In this document: positions 52,049 through 61,371 of the stretch, in pieces | Numbering within the stretch: the first letter of the stretch is position 1 | Layout: every line of letters starts with the position of its first letter | NCBI RefSeq assembly: GCF_042432495.1 | Contig: NZ_JBHLXC010000007.1 | Span: forward strand, 252,340 to 316,339 | Source: Pseudochelatococcus lubricantis | Lineage (GTDB): Bacteria > Pseudomonadota > Alphaproteobacteria > Rhizobiales > Beijerinckiaceae | Direction of reading: 5' to 3' | DNA length: 64,000 nt | Translations under genes and position numbers: made by a program | The notes under the pieces: generated by a model | Database searches by the model: none | What the model was told of the DNA's origin: nothing | Seen by the model: the letters and a program-made list of their open reading frames with translations, nothing else

Positions 52049-53674
52049 TTACGCCTGCGGCGCCTCGTGTCCGGCGTCCTCGTGCTCCGTTTCCTCTTCC
52101 TCTTCCCCGCCGGTTTCCGGCAGGGCGTCGATCCAGCCAACAGCCACACGGGCAGCCATGATCATGTTCTCGGCGTCCTGACGCGAGATTTCGAAACCGT
52201 CGAGAATGCCCTTGTGGCGGGTAACTTCCTGCCCCTTGCGCTCCGACCAGCCGGCGAGTTCGTCCGTGGCGCAGCCAGCGAGGTCCTCGATGGTGCGGAT
52301 GTCGTTCTCGCCAAAGGCGACGAGCATCGCCGTGGTGACGCCATCGATGTTGCGCAGTTCATCCTCCACGCCGAGTTCCTTGCGGCGCTCATCCTGCTCC
52401 GCCTCCACCCGCGCCAGATAGTCCTGCGCACGCGACTGGATTTCGGCCGCCGTCTCCTCGTCGAAGCCCTGGATCGCCGTCAGCTCCCCGAGTTCGACGA
52501 AGGCGATTTCCTCTACGGAGCGGAAGCCCTCGGACGCCAGCAGCTGGCCGACCACCTCGTCAACATCGAGCGTATTCATAAAGGTGGCGGTGCGCTCGGC
52601 GAATTCCTTCTGGCGGCGCTCCGATTCCTCGTGCTCCGTCAGGATGTCGATGTCCCAGCCGGTGAGCTGCGAGGCGAGCCGCACGTTCTGGCCGCGCCGG
52701 CCGATGGCGAGCGAAAGCTGCTCATCCGGCACCACGACCTCGATGCGCTCGGAATCCTCATCGAGCACGACCTTCATCACCTCGGCGGGCTGAAGCGCGT
52801 TGACGATGAAGGTCGCCGAATCCTGCGACCATGGGATAATGTCCACTTTCTCGCCCTGCAGTTCCTGTACCACGGCCTGCACGCGCGAGCCGCGCATGCC
52901 GACGCAGGCGCCGACCGGGTCGATGGACGAATCGCGCGAGATGACGGCGATCTTGGCGCGCGAGCCCGGATCGCGGGCGACGGCCTTGATCTCCACGACG
53001 TTGTCGTAAATCTCCGGCACTTCCTGCGCGAACAGCTTCGCCATGAATTGCGGATGGGTGCGGGAAAGGAATATTTGCGGCCCGCGTGTCTCGCGGCGCA
53101 CGTCATAGACATAGGCGCGAATGCGGTCGCCCGGGCGGAAGGTCTCGCGCGGAATCAACTCGTCGCGGCGCACGATGGCTTCCGCGCGGCCCATGTCGAC
53201 GATGACGTTGCCGTATTCCACCCGCTTGACGACGCCATTGATGATCTCGCCGATGCGGTCCTTGTATTCCTCGTACTGGCGGTCGCGCTCGGCTTCGCGC
53301 ACTTTCTGCACGATCACCTGTTTGGCCGACTGTGCGGCGATGCGGCCGAAGTCGAACGGCGGTAGCGTGTCGGAGATCGAATCACCGATCTGGGCGGCCG
53401 GGTTGTGGCGGCGCGCCTCGATCAGGCTGATCTGCGTCGCCGGACTATCGAGGTCGGCATCGTCCACCACGAGCAGGTGGCGAGACAGCCGCAGCTCACC
53501 CGTGCGCGGATCGATTTCCGCGTGGATGTCGGTCTCTGCTCCGTAGCGCGACCGGGCCGCCTTGGCGATGGCGTCTTCCATGGCCTCGATGACGATGGCG
53601 CGGTCGATCGCCTTCTCGCGGGACACCGCATCGGCGATCTGCAGAAGCTCAAGCCTGTTGGCGCTGACGGTCAT
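52049..53674 (-). CDS. nusA: Transcription termination/antitermination protein NusA
   Basis: A regulator of transcription pausing, termination and antitermination that binds RNA polymerase. The 541-residue protein has the N-terminal polymerase-binding domain (1-130). An S1 domain follows (about 135-200), then tandem KH domains (about 205-345; GACVGMRGSRVQAVVQEL) and two C-terminal acidic helix-hairpin-helix repeats (about 360-500). An acidic tail (EEEEETEHEDAG) closes it. It overlaps the rimP stop by 4 bp and is followed by the YlxR-like gene. A conserved operon with nothing odd. Confidence 0.98.
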   Translation of the reverse strand: MTVSANRLELLQIADAVSREKAIDRAIVIEAMEDAIAKAARSRYGAETDIHAEIDPRTGELRLSRHLLVVDDADLDSPATQISLIEARRHNPAAQIGDSISDTLPPFDFGRIAAQSAKQVIVQKVREAERDRQYEEYKDRIGEIINGVVKRVEYGNVIVDMGRAEAIVRRDELIPRETFRPGDRIRAYVYDVRRETRGPQIFLSRTHPQFMAKLFAQEVPEIYDNVVEIKAVARDPGSRAKIAVISRDSSIDPVGACVGMRGSRVQAVVQELQGEKVDIIPWSQDSATFIVNALQPAEVMKVVLDEDSERIEVVVPDEQLSLAIGRRGQNVRLASQLTGWDIDILTEHEESERRQKEFAERTATFMNTLDVDEVVGQLLASEGFRSVEEIAFVELGELTAIQGFDEETAAEIQSRAQDYLARVEAEQDERRKELGVEDELRNIDGVTTAMLVAFGENDIRTIEDLAGCATDELAGWSERKGQEVTRHKGILDGFEISRQDAENMIMAARVAVGWIDALPETGGEEEEETEHEDAGHEAPQA

Positions 53675-54408
53675 CCGCCACTCCTTCCGTATGGGGTCTT
53701 GCTGTGGGTACCTGCTTTGCCGGCGGCCTTGCCCTTGCGCGCGGAAGGCCCGCCGGAGGGGCCGGGCGCTTCCGGCGCGTTGTCGTTGTCCGCCTCTTGC
53801 GGGAGCGTCCCGTCATCGTCGGCCTCGACGTCCGGCGATTGCGCGTCGGCGGCCCGCGCTGCGCGCAGCGCTTCCCGCACCAGCGCGTCGGTCAGCACCA
53901 GCCGCGCCGCGCCAATGCTGCGCAAGGGAAGCGCGACCACTGGTTCCTGCCCTTCCGCCGCGTCGGGCAGTTCGACGAGCGCCTCGTCTCCCCGCACGCC
54001 GCGCAGCACGCCACGAAAACGCTTGCGGCCATCGAGCGGCAGCGCGAGATCGATGCGCGCCTCGTGGCCCGTCCAGCGGATGAAATCGCCGGCGCGCACC
54101 AGCGGGCGATCGATGCCGGGCGACGAAATCTCAAGGTTGTAATGACCCTCGATGGGATCCTCGAGGTCGAGCACCGGCGACAGCGCGCGGCTGACGGTCT
54201 CGCAATCGTCGACACTCATGCTGCCGTCGGGCAGTTCCGCCATGATCTGGACGGTGCAGCCGTTCTGTGCCGTCACCTTGACGCGCACCAGCCGGTAGCC
54301 GATGTCCGCCAGCACGGGTTCGACGATCGCGGCCACCCGTGCGGCCACGCCGGTTTCGGTGATCAGGCGCGGGTCCTGCAGCGGTGGGTTGTTGGCGGTC
54401 GGTTCCAT
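53671..54408 (-). CDS. rimP: Ribosome maturation factor RimP
   Basis: Needed for 30S assembly. It has 245 residues against about 150 in E. coli. The extra length is a charged Asp/Glu/Pro/Lys C-terminal tail beyond about residue 185, common in rhizobia. The core motifs are seen: ITETGVAARVAAIVEPVLADIGYRLVRVK (broken here; start about 16) and DDCETVSRALSPVLD, then LEISSPGIDRPL (about 108). First gene of the nusA-infB operon; its stop overlaps the nusA start by 4 bp. A probable promoter lies at 54573-54601. Confidence 0.96.
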   Translation of the reverse strand: MEPTANNPPLQDPRLITETGVAARVAAIVEPVLADIGYRLVRVKVTAQNGCTVQIMAELPDGSMSVDDCETVSRALSPVLDLEDPIEGHYNLEISSPGIDRPLVRAGDFIRWTGHEARIDLALPLDGRKRFRGVLRGVRGDEALVELPDAAEGQEPVVALPLRSIGAARLVLTDALVREALRAARAADAQSPDVEADDDGTLPQEADNDNAPEAPGPSGGPSARKGKAAGKAGTHSKTPYGRSGG

Positions 54409-54765
54409 TGGCTCTCGTTACGGACTTTTGTGCGCGCAGCGCAGGTGCCTCCGCGGTGCGGAACCGGCTCCGGACGCTGCATCCAGACAGGGAAAGGCCA
54501 ATACAAAAAGGAGCGGTCCCGACGGAACCACTCATCGTAACAGCCCATATGAACCATCTGATGTGATAACGTATAATAGTCACGCAGCCCCGCCGGCGCA
54601 AGTCCTGATTCGGACATCGGCCAAAATTGCCCGGCGGACGGGGCCCGCGCGCCTTCGGGCAGTGGGAATCAACGTATTGACGCGCTGCAGCGATGTTTCG
54701 ATTTGACATGCGCCGCCAAGCCGATTAACCGGATCGCTCCCAACGAAAGTGGAGTGACAGCAACC
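54409..54765. other. Divergent intergenic region between rimP and the FYDLN gene
   Basis: 357 bp containing the candidate rimP promoter (54573-54601) and a roughly 155-nt leader. No gene is supported. Some inverted sequence (GGTTCC / GGAACC near 54530 and 54514) could fold in the leader. Confidence 0.5.
54573..54601 (-). promoter_or_regulatory. Candidate sigma-70 promoter of the rimP-nusA-infB operon
   Basis: On the minus strand: -35 TTGCGC, a 17-bp spacer, then -10 TATTAT (5 of 6 matches). It lies 165-190 bp upstream of the rimP start codon. The only clear -10 match in this divergent region; not tested. Confidence 0.5.
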
Positions 54766-55146
54766 GTGGCGAAACCGGAACTCGGCACGAAGCGCCAATG
54801 CCTGAGCTGCGGCGCCAAGTTTTACGATCTGAACAGGGACCCGATCGCGTGCCCGAAATGTGGCGCGCTCTTTCAGGTTTCCTCGGCGCGCGCGGTTCCC
54901 CCGCCTGCCGATGACGTGGACGACGACGAGGCCGTGCTGGAGCCGGGCGCCGTCGATCTCGTGTCGCTCGACGATGTCGCGGCACAGGAAGATACGCCCG
55001 AATCGACCGGCGATGACGACGACGATATCGACATCGGGGAAAGCCTTCCCGACGACGAGGAACCCTTCCTCACCGACGATGATGAGGAAAATGACGATGT
55101 CTCCGATCTCATCGATGGGGATATCGGCACCGACGATGAAAATTGA
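54766..55146 (+). CDS. FYDLN acidic zinc-ribbon protein (TIGR02300)
   Basis: A 126-residue alphaproteobacterial protein of unknown role. The zinc-binding knuckles CLSCGAKFYDLNRDP and CPKCGALF (about residues 12-38) are followed by a low-complexity, extremely acidic tail (runs of Asp such as DDDDDID). It is typical of the TIGR02300 family (FYDLN acid domain), whose members are small and highly acidic. GTG 54766 is chosen because homologues begin at (M)AKPELGTKR; an in-frame GTG at 54754 is possible, but the spacing to GGAG is better for 54766. It may act with nucleic acids or the transcription machinery, but this is unknown. It sits next to tRNA genes. Confidence 0.88.
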   Translation: MAKPELGTKRQCLSCGAKFYDLNRDPIACPKCGALFQVSSARAVPPPADDVDDDEAVLEPGAVDLVSLDDVAAQEDTPESTGDDDDDIDIGESLPDDEEPFLTDDDEENDDVSDLIDGDIGTDDEN

Positions 55147-55263
55147 AGGTGCTTTGCCAGCATTCGGGGCTTGAGCCTGGCGAAAGTTGGCGCTATAGAG
55201 GCCGCTACTGATTCATCGGCGGTCAGCGGCGCGGTGCTTCCCAAGGTGCCGCGCGTTTCAGTT

Positions 55264-55339
<76 letters not shown>

Positions 55340-55452
55340 TTTTTCCCTTCCGGGTGCGTATCGCCGGAGGGTAGCGGTCTCCCCCTTCCATAACGGGGCC
55401 GGGACCGATTGTCGAAAACCGGGGCGTCTTCCCAAAGCGCCGCGTTTCAGTT

Positions 55453-55528
<76 letters not shown>

Positions 55529-55570
55529 GAACTCCCAAGCTCTACATTATAGAACGCCGGACGATATAGA

Positions 55571-55596
55571 GCGCCCGTCTTGGGCGGCGCCTTTTT
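55571..55596 (+). terminator. Probable terminator after the tRNA-Ala pair
   Basis: GCGCCC and GGGC-GGCGC arms (one bulge) followed by CTTTTT, 43 bp after the second tRNA. Confidence 0.5.
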
Positions 55597-56373
55597 CCGA
55601 ACCTTACATTCCGCCAGTTTCGCCGTAAGGCGCTTCGTCTGTCCGTGTCCTGCGAGATCGCAGGCGCCGCCGGCCAAGCGTGATCGCGGAATGAGCCATT
55701 TTCCGAGGGCTCATCCAGCGAAACGTATATGTCAGGTTCAGTGACGCATGTACCGACACATTACATAAAGAGTGATCCGCCAATCCCCGGCGCGCAACTG
55801 GATTGATATTCGGCTTATTGATCCGCCACACGCTGAGTGATCGGCCGGGTGTAGTTCGCATCATGCGGGCGCGGTGACGGTGTTTGTATTCAAACTGTCA
55901 GCAGCCGGATTCATGCAAAGATGCTGTCAGACATATGACATAAACACGATGAGATGTATCGAAGTCGGAAACAATCCGGAAAACCATGAAGATGGTCTGT
56001 TAACGCGCCGTCGGATCTCTGTGGGGGCCGAATATTTGGAAGCCCAATCCGTGAACGCGCGCAGCAACTTGCGCGTGGAATATTGTAGTCCGGCAGCCTG
56101 TTGCGAATGCAAATCGAATCGCCATTCTGTACAAGATATAATATGGTTAATTTCCAGTAAATATTTGTTTCCGCGGTTCTTTGTGTGGTGCAAATTCGCA
56201 ACAGCATGACGATTTCACGATCAAAAGGGACGGTTTCCTACATTTCCGGCTAAGGCCGGCCATGCGGGTCGTTGCGTAGCGGCGCGACTCTGGGGTATAG
56301 CAGTTCACTAAGGTGCGAGGGGGCTTCCGTCTCGCCGAAGCGCCTTTGAACATGAGAAAGAAGGGATCCAGTT
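55597..56373. other. Upstream region of the surface-protein gene
   Basis: 777 bp with no convincing gene. It is richer in A/T than the flanking genes, and has a TATAAT-like hexamer at 56137-56142 and a purine-rich AGAAGGGA ribosome binding site just before 56374. Small open frames on either strand look random. It probably holds the regulated promoter of the surface protein. Confidence 0.45.
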
Positions 56374-59300
56374 ATGGCTCTTACCGATAGTGTAATCATT
56401 GCTCGCTACCAGGGCATTCTGCGCAAGACGCCGACTGCCGACCAGGTGGCGTCCCTGAAGGGGCTTTATGCAACCGAGGCGGCGCTCGACAACGCTCTGC
56501 TGACCACGGCTGTCGCGAACGTCAATCCCGTTGTGCTCCTCTATCAATCGGCCTTCGGTCGCGTTCCGGACGCTGACGGCCTCAACTTCTGGGTCGCCAA
56601 GTTCAATGGCGGCGCCGGCGCGACCCTCGACTCGATCGGCAATGAGTTCTTCAACTCGAAAGAGTGGGGCATCATTTTCGATCAGAACTCCCCCGCTCTC
56701 ATCATTCAGCAGCTCTACCAGAACATCCTCGGCCGTAACGCTGACACGGCTGGCCTGACCTGGTGGGTTGAGCAGTACAACAACGGCGTCTTCACTCTCG
56801 CTCAGATCGCTGTTCGCTTCGCCGTCTCCGACGAGCTGACGGACAAGTTCGAAGAAGCCATCTCCGACCTGCTGGTCGACTCTGCCAACAACGCTGGCAA
56901 GCTCGACGCGACCGAGACCCTGTGGGACTGGATCCCCGACGCTCCTCCGCCGGCTGGTGAGCTGCATAACCTGACCAAGGGCGCCGACACGATCGCGCTC
57001 GGCGTGAACGACACGGTCAAGGGCTTCTCGGACAGCACGCAGAACAGCGGCAACCAGGATACCTACAACGGCAACGACTCGATCACGGGCACCGTTGGCG
57101 GCAACAACAAGTTCGAGCTGTCCGTCAACGGCAACGTGACGCAGCAGGGCACCGTCCGCAACGTTGACCTCGTCGCCGTGCAGGCCGGTTCGCAGGCCAC
57201 CACGCTCAACGTTTCCAACTGGACCGGCATCAAGACGGTCGAGCTGAACCAGATCAAGGCCGACTTCACGCTGGACGACATCCAGCAGGGCGCGACCCAG
57301 ATCAACATCAACGACAAGACCCAGAGCGCGCACACGATCAAGCTGAACTACGACTCGAACGAGTTCGGCGGCGTGGCCAACATCGGTGTCAAGGAGACGT
57401 TCGCTACCGTCGTCGCCCAGACCACCGACATCCAGAACGGCGCTGTCAAGACGATCAACCTGTCGATCAACGACACGGCTGGCCACGACTCGACGCTGGC
57501 TGACCTCGTCGGCCACAAGACCGAGACGCTGAACATCACCGGCGGCTACGCTGGCGGCAAGTTCAAGATCACGGGCGCGCTCGACAAGACGCTCACGAAG
57601 ATCGACGCTTCGACGGTTCTGTCGAACCTCGACCTGAACGTCAGCGAGACCGGCCGCAAGGCGCTCGAAGTCACGCTCGGCAAGGGCAACGATCTGCTCC
57701 GCACCGGCGACACGCTGAACAGCAACGACGTCCTCAAGGGCGGCGAAGGCAGCGACGTTCTCTCGGCCGTGTTCACCTCGGGTGCAACCCGCTCGCCGAC
57801 CGTCTCGGGCTTCGAGAAGTTCGACCTGACGTTCAACGCGAACACCGTTCTGAACTTCGAGAACGTTAACGACGTTGCGACGATCCTCATCCAGCCGAGC
57901 TCCAACCCGTTCCGTCTCCACGAGCTGGATTCGACGGTCAAGACGCTCGACGTCGAGGGCCGTCAGGCCAACTCCACGCATCAGATCTACTACGCTGACG
58001 ATGCGCGGAACAGCAACCTGCAGGTGAACTGGAACAACGACTCCGGTTCGAACGACGGTAACTGGGAATCGAAGTACCTCGGCCAGTGGTCGGGTTCCGA
58101 CGGCGCGGGCACGCTCGACGTGGAAAACGCCGGCGAGTTCCACTTCACGCACTCGGGTGAGTTCTCGACGTTCTTCACGGCTCGTACCGACGTGACGGAA
58201 GACGCCTGGCAGTTCGACATCTACCTCAAGGACGCTGTGACCCGCGTGCTGACGGTGGAGAACACCGGACAGGGCGACCTCGTGCTGGCGAACGACAAGG
58301 CCTTGCCGCCGTCGGATGTCGACGCCTTGCCGCCGTCGGATGTCGACGCCTTCAGCTGCGGCTGCGGCGAGTGCGGTTACTCTTACTACGGTCTGGCCGA
58401 TATCGGCGGCACCAACAAGGTGACCAAGCTGTCGTTCAAGACCACCGACACGGGCAACATCGAGCTGCGTGACGTTCGCAACGTTGCCGCGCTGCGCAAC
58501 TTCACGGTTGACGCCAGCAACGCCGGCGACATCTTCATCAACAGCATCGGTGCGGCTCAGGGCCTGCTCGCCGGTGTCGACAACCCGGCCAGTTTCAATG
58601 CGGCTCTCCGTCTGGAGACGATCGACATCTCTGCTTCGCAGAAGGCGATCGCCAACGTCAACTACATCAACAGGCTGTACAACGAGAGCAGCCAGCACCA
58701 TTCGAACGGCGCCACGATCTCCACGATCAACCTGACCGCCCAGAACGCTTCGGAAGCCAACCTGTGGGGCCTCTCCGCCGGTGGCGTGGAGAACGTTGCG
58801 ATCAACGTCTCGAACGGCGCTTCGGTCGGCGTCTGCAAGTGGGAACTGGTGAACGACGAGGATCAGGGCAACAGCCTCGGTTCCGTGATCGCCAAGGGCG
58901 CGGGCGAGCTCAACGAGGGTTCCTGGCACAGTTCGCTCGGCAACCCGTCTGCCGGCAAATACTGGGACTTCACGAACCAGTCCATCGCCAAGCTCGACTT
59001 CAGCGGCCTGACGAAGGATGCGGTCCACGTTGACTTCTCCAACGACAACGACGGCGTGGTCTTCACCGGCACCAACGGCAAGGATCTCGGCGACAAGGGT
59101 TGGGTCGGCAAGCTGTCGTACAACTACAGCGGTTCGGCTTCCGCCGTTGACGTCGGCAACGACGTCACCGACACCACCGACACCACCGACACCAACGTCT
59201 ACGGCATCGGCAACGTCTCGCACGTGTCGAACGTGAACCGGGACAACAACGTCCGGGCTTACACGATCGACCTCGGCAAGGCTGACGGCGACTGGGTCAT

Positions 59301-60012
59301 CGGCGGCAACGGCAATGACGTGATCAGGCTGGGCGGCGGCAACGACTTCGCTTACGGCGGCGCCGGCCACAACCAGATCTACGCTGTGTCGGGCACCAAC
59401 TACATCGTCACCGGCGCCGTCGGCACGAACGAGATCTGGGCTGGTGCGGGTCAGGACTTCATCTTCCTGAACAATGCGTCGGCTGACGTTGCCGGCAAGT
59501 CCGGTCCGAACGTCGTCAACGACTTCACGGCTGGTCAGGACAAGCTGATCATCGACATCAGCGATGTCGAGGCCAAGGCTGACGCCAACCTCGTGTGGAC
59601 GTACAACGCCGATCTCGCCGCGTTCCCGGATGAGTACCGTGCGGCCGAGTACATCACCGTCAACTCCGCCACGAACGTGAGCGGCACGGGTGCGAACATC
59701 ATCGCGCTCGATCGTCAGGGCACGTTCCAGGATTACACGGACGTTCTCACGGCGATCCAGGGTGGCGGCGACCTCGAGATCTCGACCGACTGGCGCGGTT
59801 CCTCGTTCCAGGTGGGCGATGCTCTCACGCTGGCCTGGCACGACCAGGAAGGCGACCTGCACCTCAGCCTGGCGAAGGTCACGACGCTCCAGACCATCCC
59901 CGGCCCCGGCAACGGCGCGCAGACCTACAACTTCCAGCTCTTCGACGTTGCGGAGCTGGTCGGTCAGACGAGCTGGATCAACTGGCAGAGCGACCTGCTC
60001 TTCACGGCCTGA
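56374..60012 (+). CDS. DUF4214 and RTX-repeat cell-surface (S-layer-like) protein
   Basis: 1212 residues, no Sec signal peptide. Two DUF4214 repeats lie at the start (about 10-165; GRVPDADGLNFWV, GRNADTAGLTWWV), as in the lipopolysaccharide-anchored S-layer protein RsaA of Caulobacter. They are followed by a long Asp/Asn/Thr-rich beta region (200-960). Ca-binding RTX nonapeptides sit near 970-1000 (GGNGNDVIRLGGGNDFAYGG), and an unconserved C-terminus could carry the type I secretion signal. Two identical ALPPSDVD octapeptides (about 643-658) precede CGCGEC (about 662-667). Codon use is extremely biased (C-ending codons), as in very highly expressed genes. A strong ribosome binding site and a terminator frame it. 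The S-layer role is inferred from layout. Confidence 0.8.
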   Translation: MALTDSVIIARYQGILRKTPTADQVASLKGLYATEAALDNALLTTAVANVNPVVLLYQSAFGRVPDADGLNFWVAKFNGGAGATLDSIGNEFFNSKEWGIIFDQNSPALIIQQLYQNILGRNADTAGLTWWVEQYNNGVFTLAQIAVRFAVSDELTDKFEEAISDLLVDSANNAGKLDATETLWDWIPDAPPPAGELHNLTKGADTIALGVNDTVKGFSDSTQNSGNQDTYNGNDSITGTVGGNNKFELSVNGNVTQQGTVRNVDLVAVQAGSQATTLNVSNWTGIKTVELNQIKADFTLDDIQQGATQININDKTQSAHTIKLNYDSNEFGGVANIGVKETFATVVAQTTDIQNGAVKTINLSINDTAGHDSTLADLVGHKTETLNITGGYAGGKFKITGALDKTLTKIDASTVLSNLDLNVSETGRKALEVTLGKGNDLLRTGDTLNSNDVLKGGEGSDVLSAVFTSGATRSPTVSGFEKFDLTFNANTVLNFENVNDVATILIQPSSNPFRLHELDSTVKTLDVEGRQANSTHQIYYADDARNSNLQVNWNNDSGSNDGNWESKYLGQWSGSDGAGTLDVENAGEFHFTHSGEFSTFFTARTDVTEDAWQFDIYLKDAVTRVLTVENTGQGDLVLANDKALPPSDVDALPPSDVDAFSCGCGECGYSYYGLADIGGTNKVTKLSFKTTDTGNIELRDVRNVAALRNFTVDASNAGDIFINSIGAAQGLLAGVDNPASFNAALRLETIDISASQKAIANVNYINRLYNESSQHHSNGATISTINLTAQNASEANLWGLSAGGVENVAINVSNGASVGVCKWELVNDEDQGNSLGSVIAKGAGELNEGSWHSSLGNPSAGKYWDFTNQSIAKLDFSGLTKDAVHVDFSNDNDGVVFTGTNGKDLGDKGWVGKLSYNYSGSASAVDVGNDVTDTTDTTDTNVYGIGNVSHVSNVNRDNNVRAYTIDLGKADGDWVIGGNGNDVIRLGGGNDFAYGGAGHNQIYAVSGTNYIVTGAVGTNEIWAGAGQDFIFLNNASADVAGKSGPNVVNDFTAGQDKLIIDISDVEAKADANLVWTYNADLAAFPDEYRAAEYITVNSATNVSGTGANIIALDRQGTFQDYTDVLTAIQGGGDLEISTDWRGSSFQVGDALTLAWHDQEGDLHLSLAKVTTLQTIPGPGNGAQTYNFQLFDVAELVGQTSWINWQSDLLFTA
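58300..58347 (+). repeat. Perfect 24-bp tandem repeat in the surface-protein gene
   Basis: Two identical head-to-tail 24-bp units encode ALPPSDVD twice, immediately before the CGCGEC motif. The perfect identity points to a recent duplication. Confidence 0.9.
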
Positions 60013-60046
60013 TCAGCCTGAACAAAGAATCCCTTCTTTTCAGGGG

Positions 60047-60077
60047 GCCCCGGCGTACGCGCCGGGGCTTCTTTTTT
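60047..60077 (+). terminator. Rho-independent terminator of the surface-protein gene
   Basis: Perfect 9-bp stem GCCCCGGCG / CGCCGGGGC with a TACG loop and a T-rich tract (TTCTTTTTT), 34 bp after the stop. Confidence 0.93.
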
Positions 60078-60381
60078 GGAGAATGATTTCTTGGAGCATG
60101 ACTCGGTCTGAAAAGATCGCAGCGCGTTCTTCAGGTTTTTATCTTGAGTGAATTCTTATTGTCCGGATGATCTCGGCCGATCGAGGCGTGTCCTGATATT
60201 GCGGCACGTCATGGGGTCTATCGGCGTTACGCTATAATCAGGCCGGCCCTCCCGTATGAGTGGTGACTCATCAGGCCAATGCTCCCGGTCTTCGATCGAT
60301 TCCACGCGGGCTTTCTCAGGCGCGGCGCCAGCCCGGGATGTCGTCGATGGGGTTAAAGCAATTTAGGCAAAAATGAACACG

Positions 60382-60515
60382 GCTTTTGCGTAAAAGCAAA
60401 AAGTTAGACTATTGTTGTGTTTCAACGAAACATAGAAATGGTCTAACTCATTGGAAACAGGCGTAAAAGATCCTGACTTCCCGGAGGTCCCGACGCGCGT
60501 CGGGACCTCTTTTTT
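60382..60515 (+). ncRNA. Candidate structured small RNA ending in a perfect terminator
   Basis: An intergenic transcript is suggested by three consecutive stems. First, GCTTTT / AAAAGC (60382-60397). Second, a long stem with arms GTTAGACTATT and AATGGTCTAAC (60403-60447) that has a nested TGTTTC-AAC-GAAACA hairpin. Third, a 12-bp perfect stem GAGGTCCCGACG / CGTCGGGACCTC (60484-60509) followed by six T residues, an excellent Rho-independent terminator. No protein-coding frame ends at this terminator, and the previous gene already has its own. A second terminator with no gene in front of it implies an RNA gene. The 5' end is unknown. Confidence 0.6.
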
Positions 60516-60744
60516 ACTCGCATAAGTTGTAAAGATAGGTTATCAAAAAAACGTGAGCATAAGAATGTCACATAGGACTAGCTTACTTGATCAGCGTCAA
60601 CGTAAATAAACACAACCGTGACATGTTGTCGCCATTCGTTTACAAGAAACGGGCGGAACATGACATTTGAGAATGCGGGCTGAAGCAGTCGGTCCGTGGA
60701 GCGTAACTTGTCGTTCCGGTACCAACAGCAGTACGGGAAGCTTC

Positions 60745-61371
60745 ATGGCGGTTCAAGACGTAAATGGAAGCGCGGTGCTTTCGTCGCTGACGACGACCGA
60801 CCTCGCCGGGCTGTCTCAGCCCGAGTTCCGAGCCATAGCAACGCCCCGGGGCCGCACTGGCGTGCGGTTGGAGGTGACTTTCTGGCGGGCGCTGGCGAAC
60901 CTTTGCGAGCGAGACAGCCTGCCGATGCCCCTGCTGGTGGCGAGCATCGTGGAAAGTGCGCGCAGGCAGGGGATCAACGCCACCAGCGCCCTGCGCTGCT
61001 ATGTCGTTCACCGCCTCGTCCGTGAGGCCGCAGCCGTCAAGGCTGTCAGTACAGTTGCCCAGAGAATACAACTTTTGATAGCCGCTCCCATCCCCTCTAT
61101 TGCGCTGACGGGGAGAGGTGACATCATTTGTACAAACATTGAGTTTATCAAGTACTTGCGTATACATGAAGACTCGGCCTTTTCCGACAGCGCGCTGAAG
61201 CTCGAATTCGACGTCCCCATCGACGCGCTGGTGTCCGCCATCCAGACGCGCGGCCGGGTTGAGAGCGGCCTGAACATCGCATACGGCGCCATCGGCCGCC
61301 GTACTATCGCGCGCGTGGTGCCCGTGCCGCCGCTTCCCGCCGAGGCGCTTGTCGCTTACGTCCTGCAGTGA
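60745..61371 (+). CDS. Ribbon-helix-helix (RHH_4-type) regulator with unrecognised C-terminal domain
   Basis: 208 residues. The N-terminal half contains a ribbon-helix-helix pattern of the RHH_4 kind (VRLEVTFWRALANLCERDSL at about 38, then LLVASIVESARRQGINATSALRCYVVHRL). The second half (about 110-208; LIAAPIPSIALTGRGDIICT) may be a PAS-like sensing domain, but I do not recognise it with confidence. ATG 60745 is preceded by GGGAAG; the longer open frame upstream begins without a ribosome binding site. It lies between the surface protein, the candidate small RNA and the giant adhesin gene, so it probably regulates one or more of them. Confidence 0.7.
   Translation: MAVQDVNGSAVLSSLTTTDLAGLSQPEFRAIATPRGRTGVRLEVTFWRALANLCERDSLPMPLLVASIVESARRQGINATSALRCYVVHRLVREAAAVKAVSTVAQRIQLLIAAPIPSIALTGRGDIICTNIEFIKYLRIHEDSAFSDSALKLEFDVPIDALVSAIQTRGRVESGLNIAYGAIGRRTIARVVPVPPLPAEALVAYVLQ

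Noticed and set aside
58300..58347. Short tandem repeats considered as a CRISPR array
   Set aside because: There are only two 24-bp units, in frame in a gene, with no spacers, and no Cas genes in the window.
56308..59862. A 1184-codon open frame on the minus strand opposite the surface protein gene
   Set aside because: It mirrors the C-ending codon bias of the real plus-strand gene; it has no ribosome binding site, no recognisable domain and a composition of repetitive Arg/Val/Asp residues.
60232..60237. A TATAAT hexamer upstream of the candidate small RNA
   Set aside because: No -35 element is found at a suitable distance (16-18 bp), and it is 150 bp from the first stem, so it cannot be taken as the promoter.
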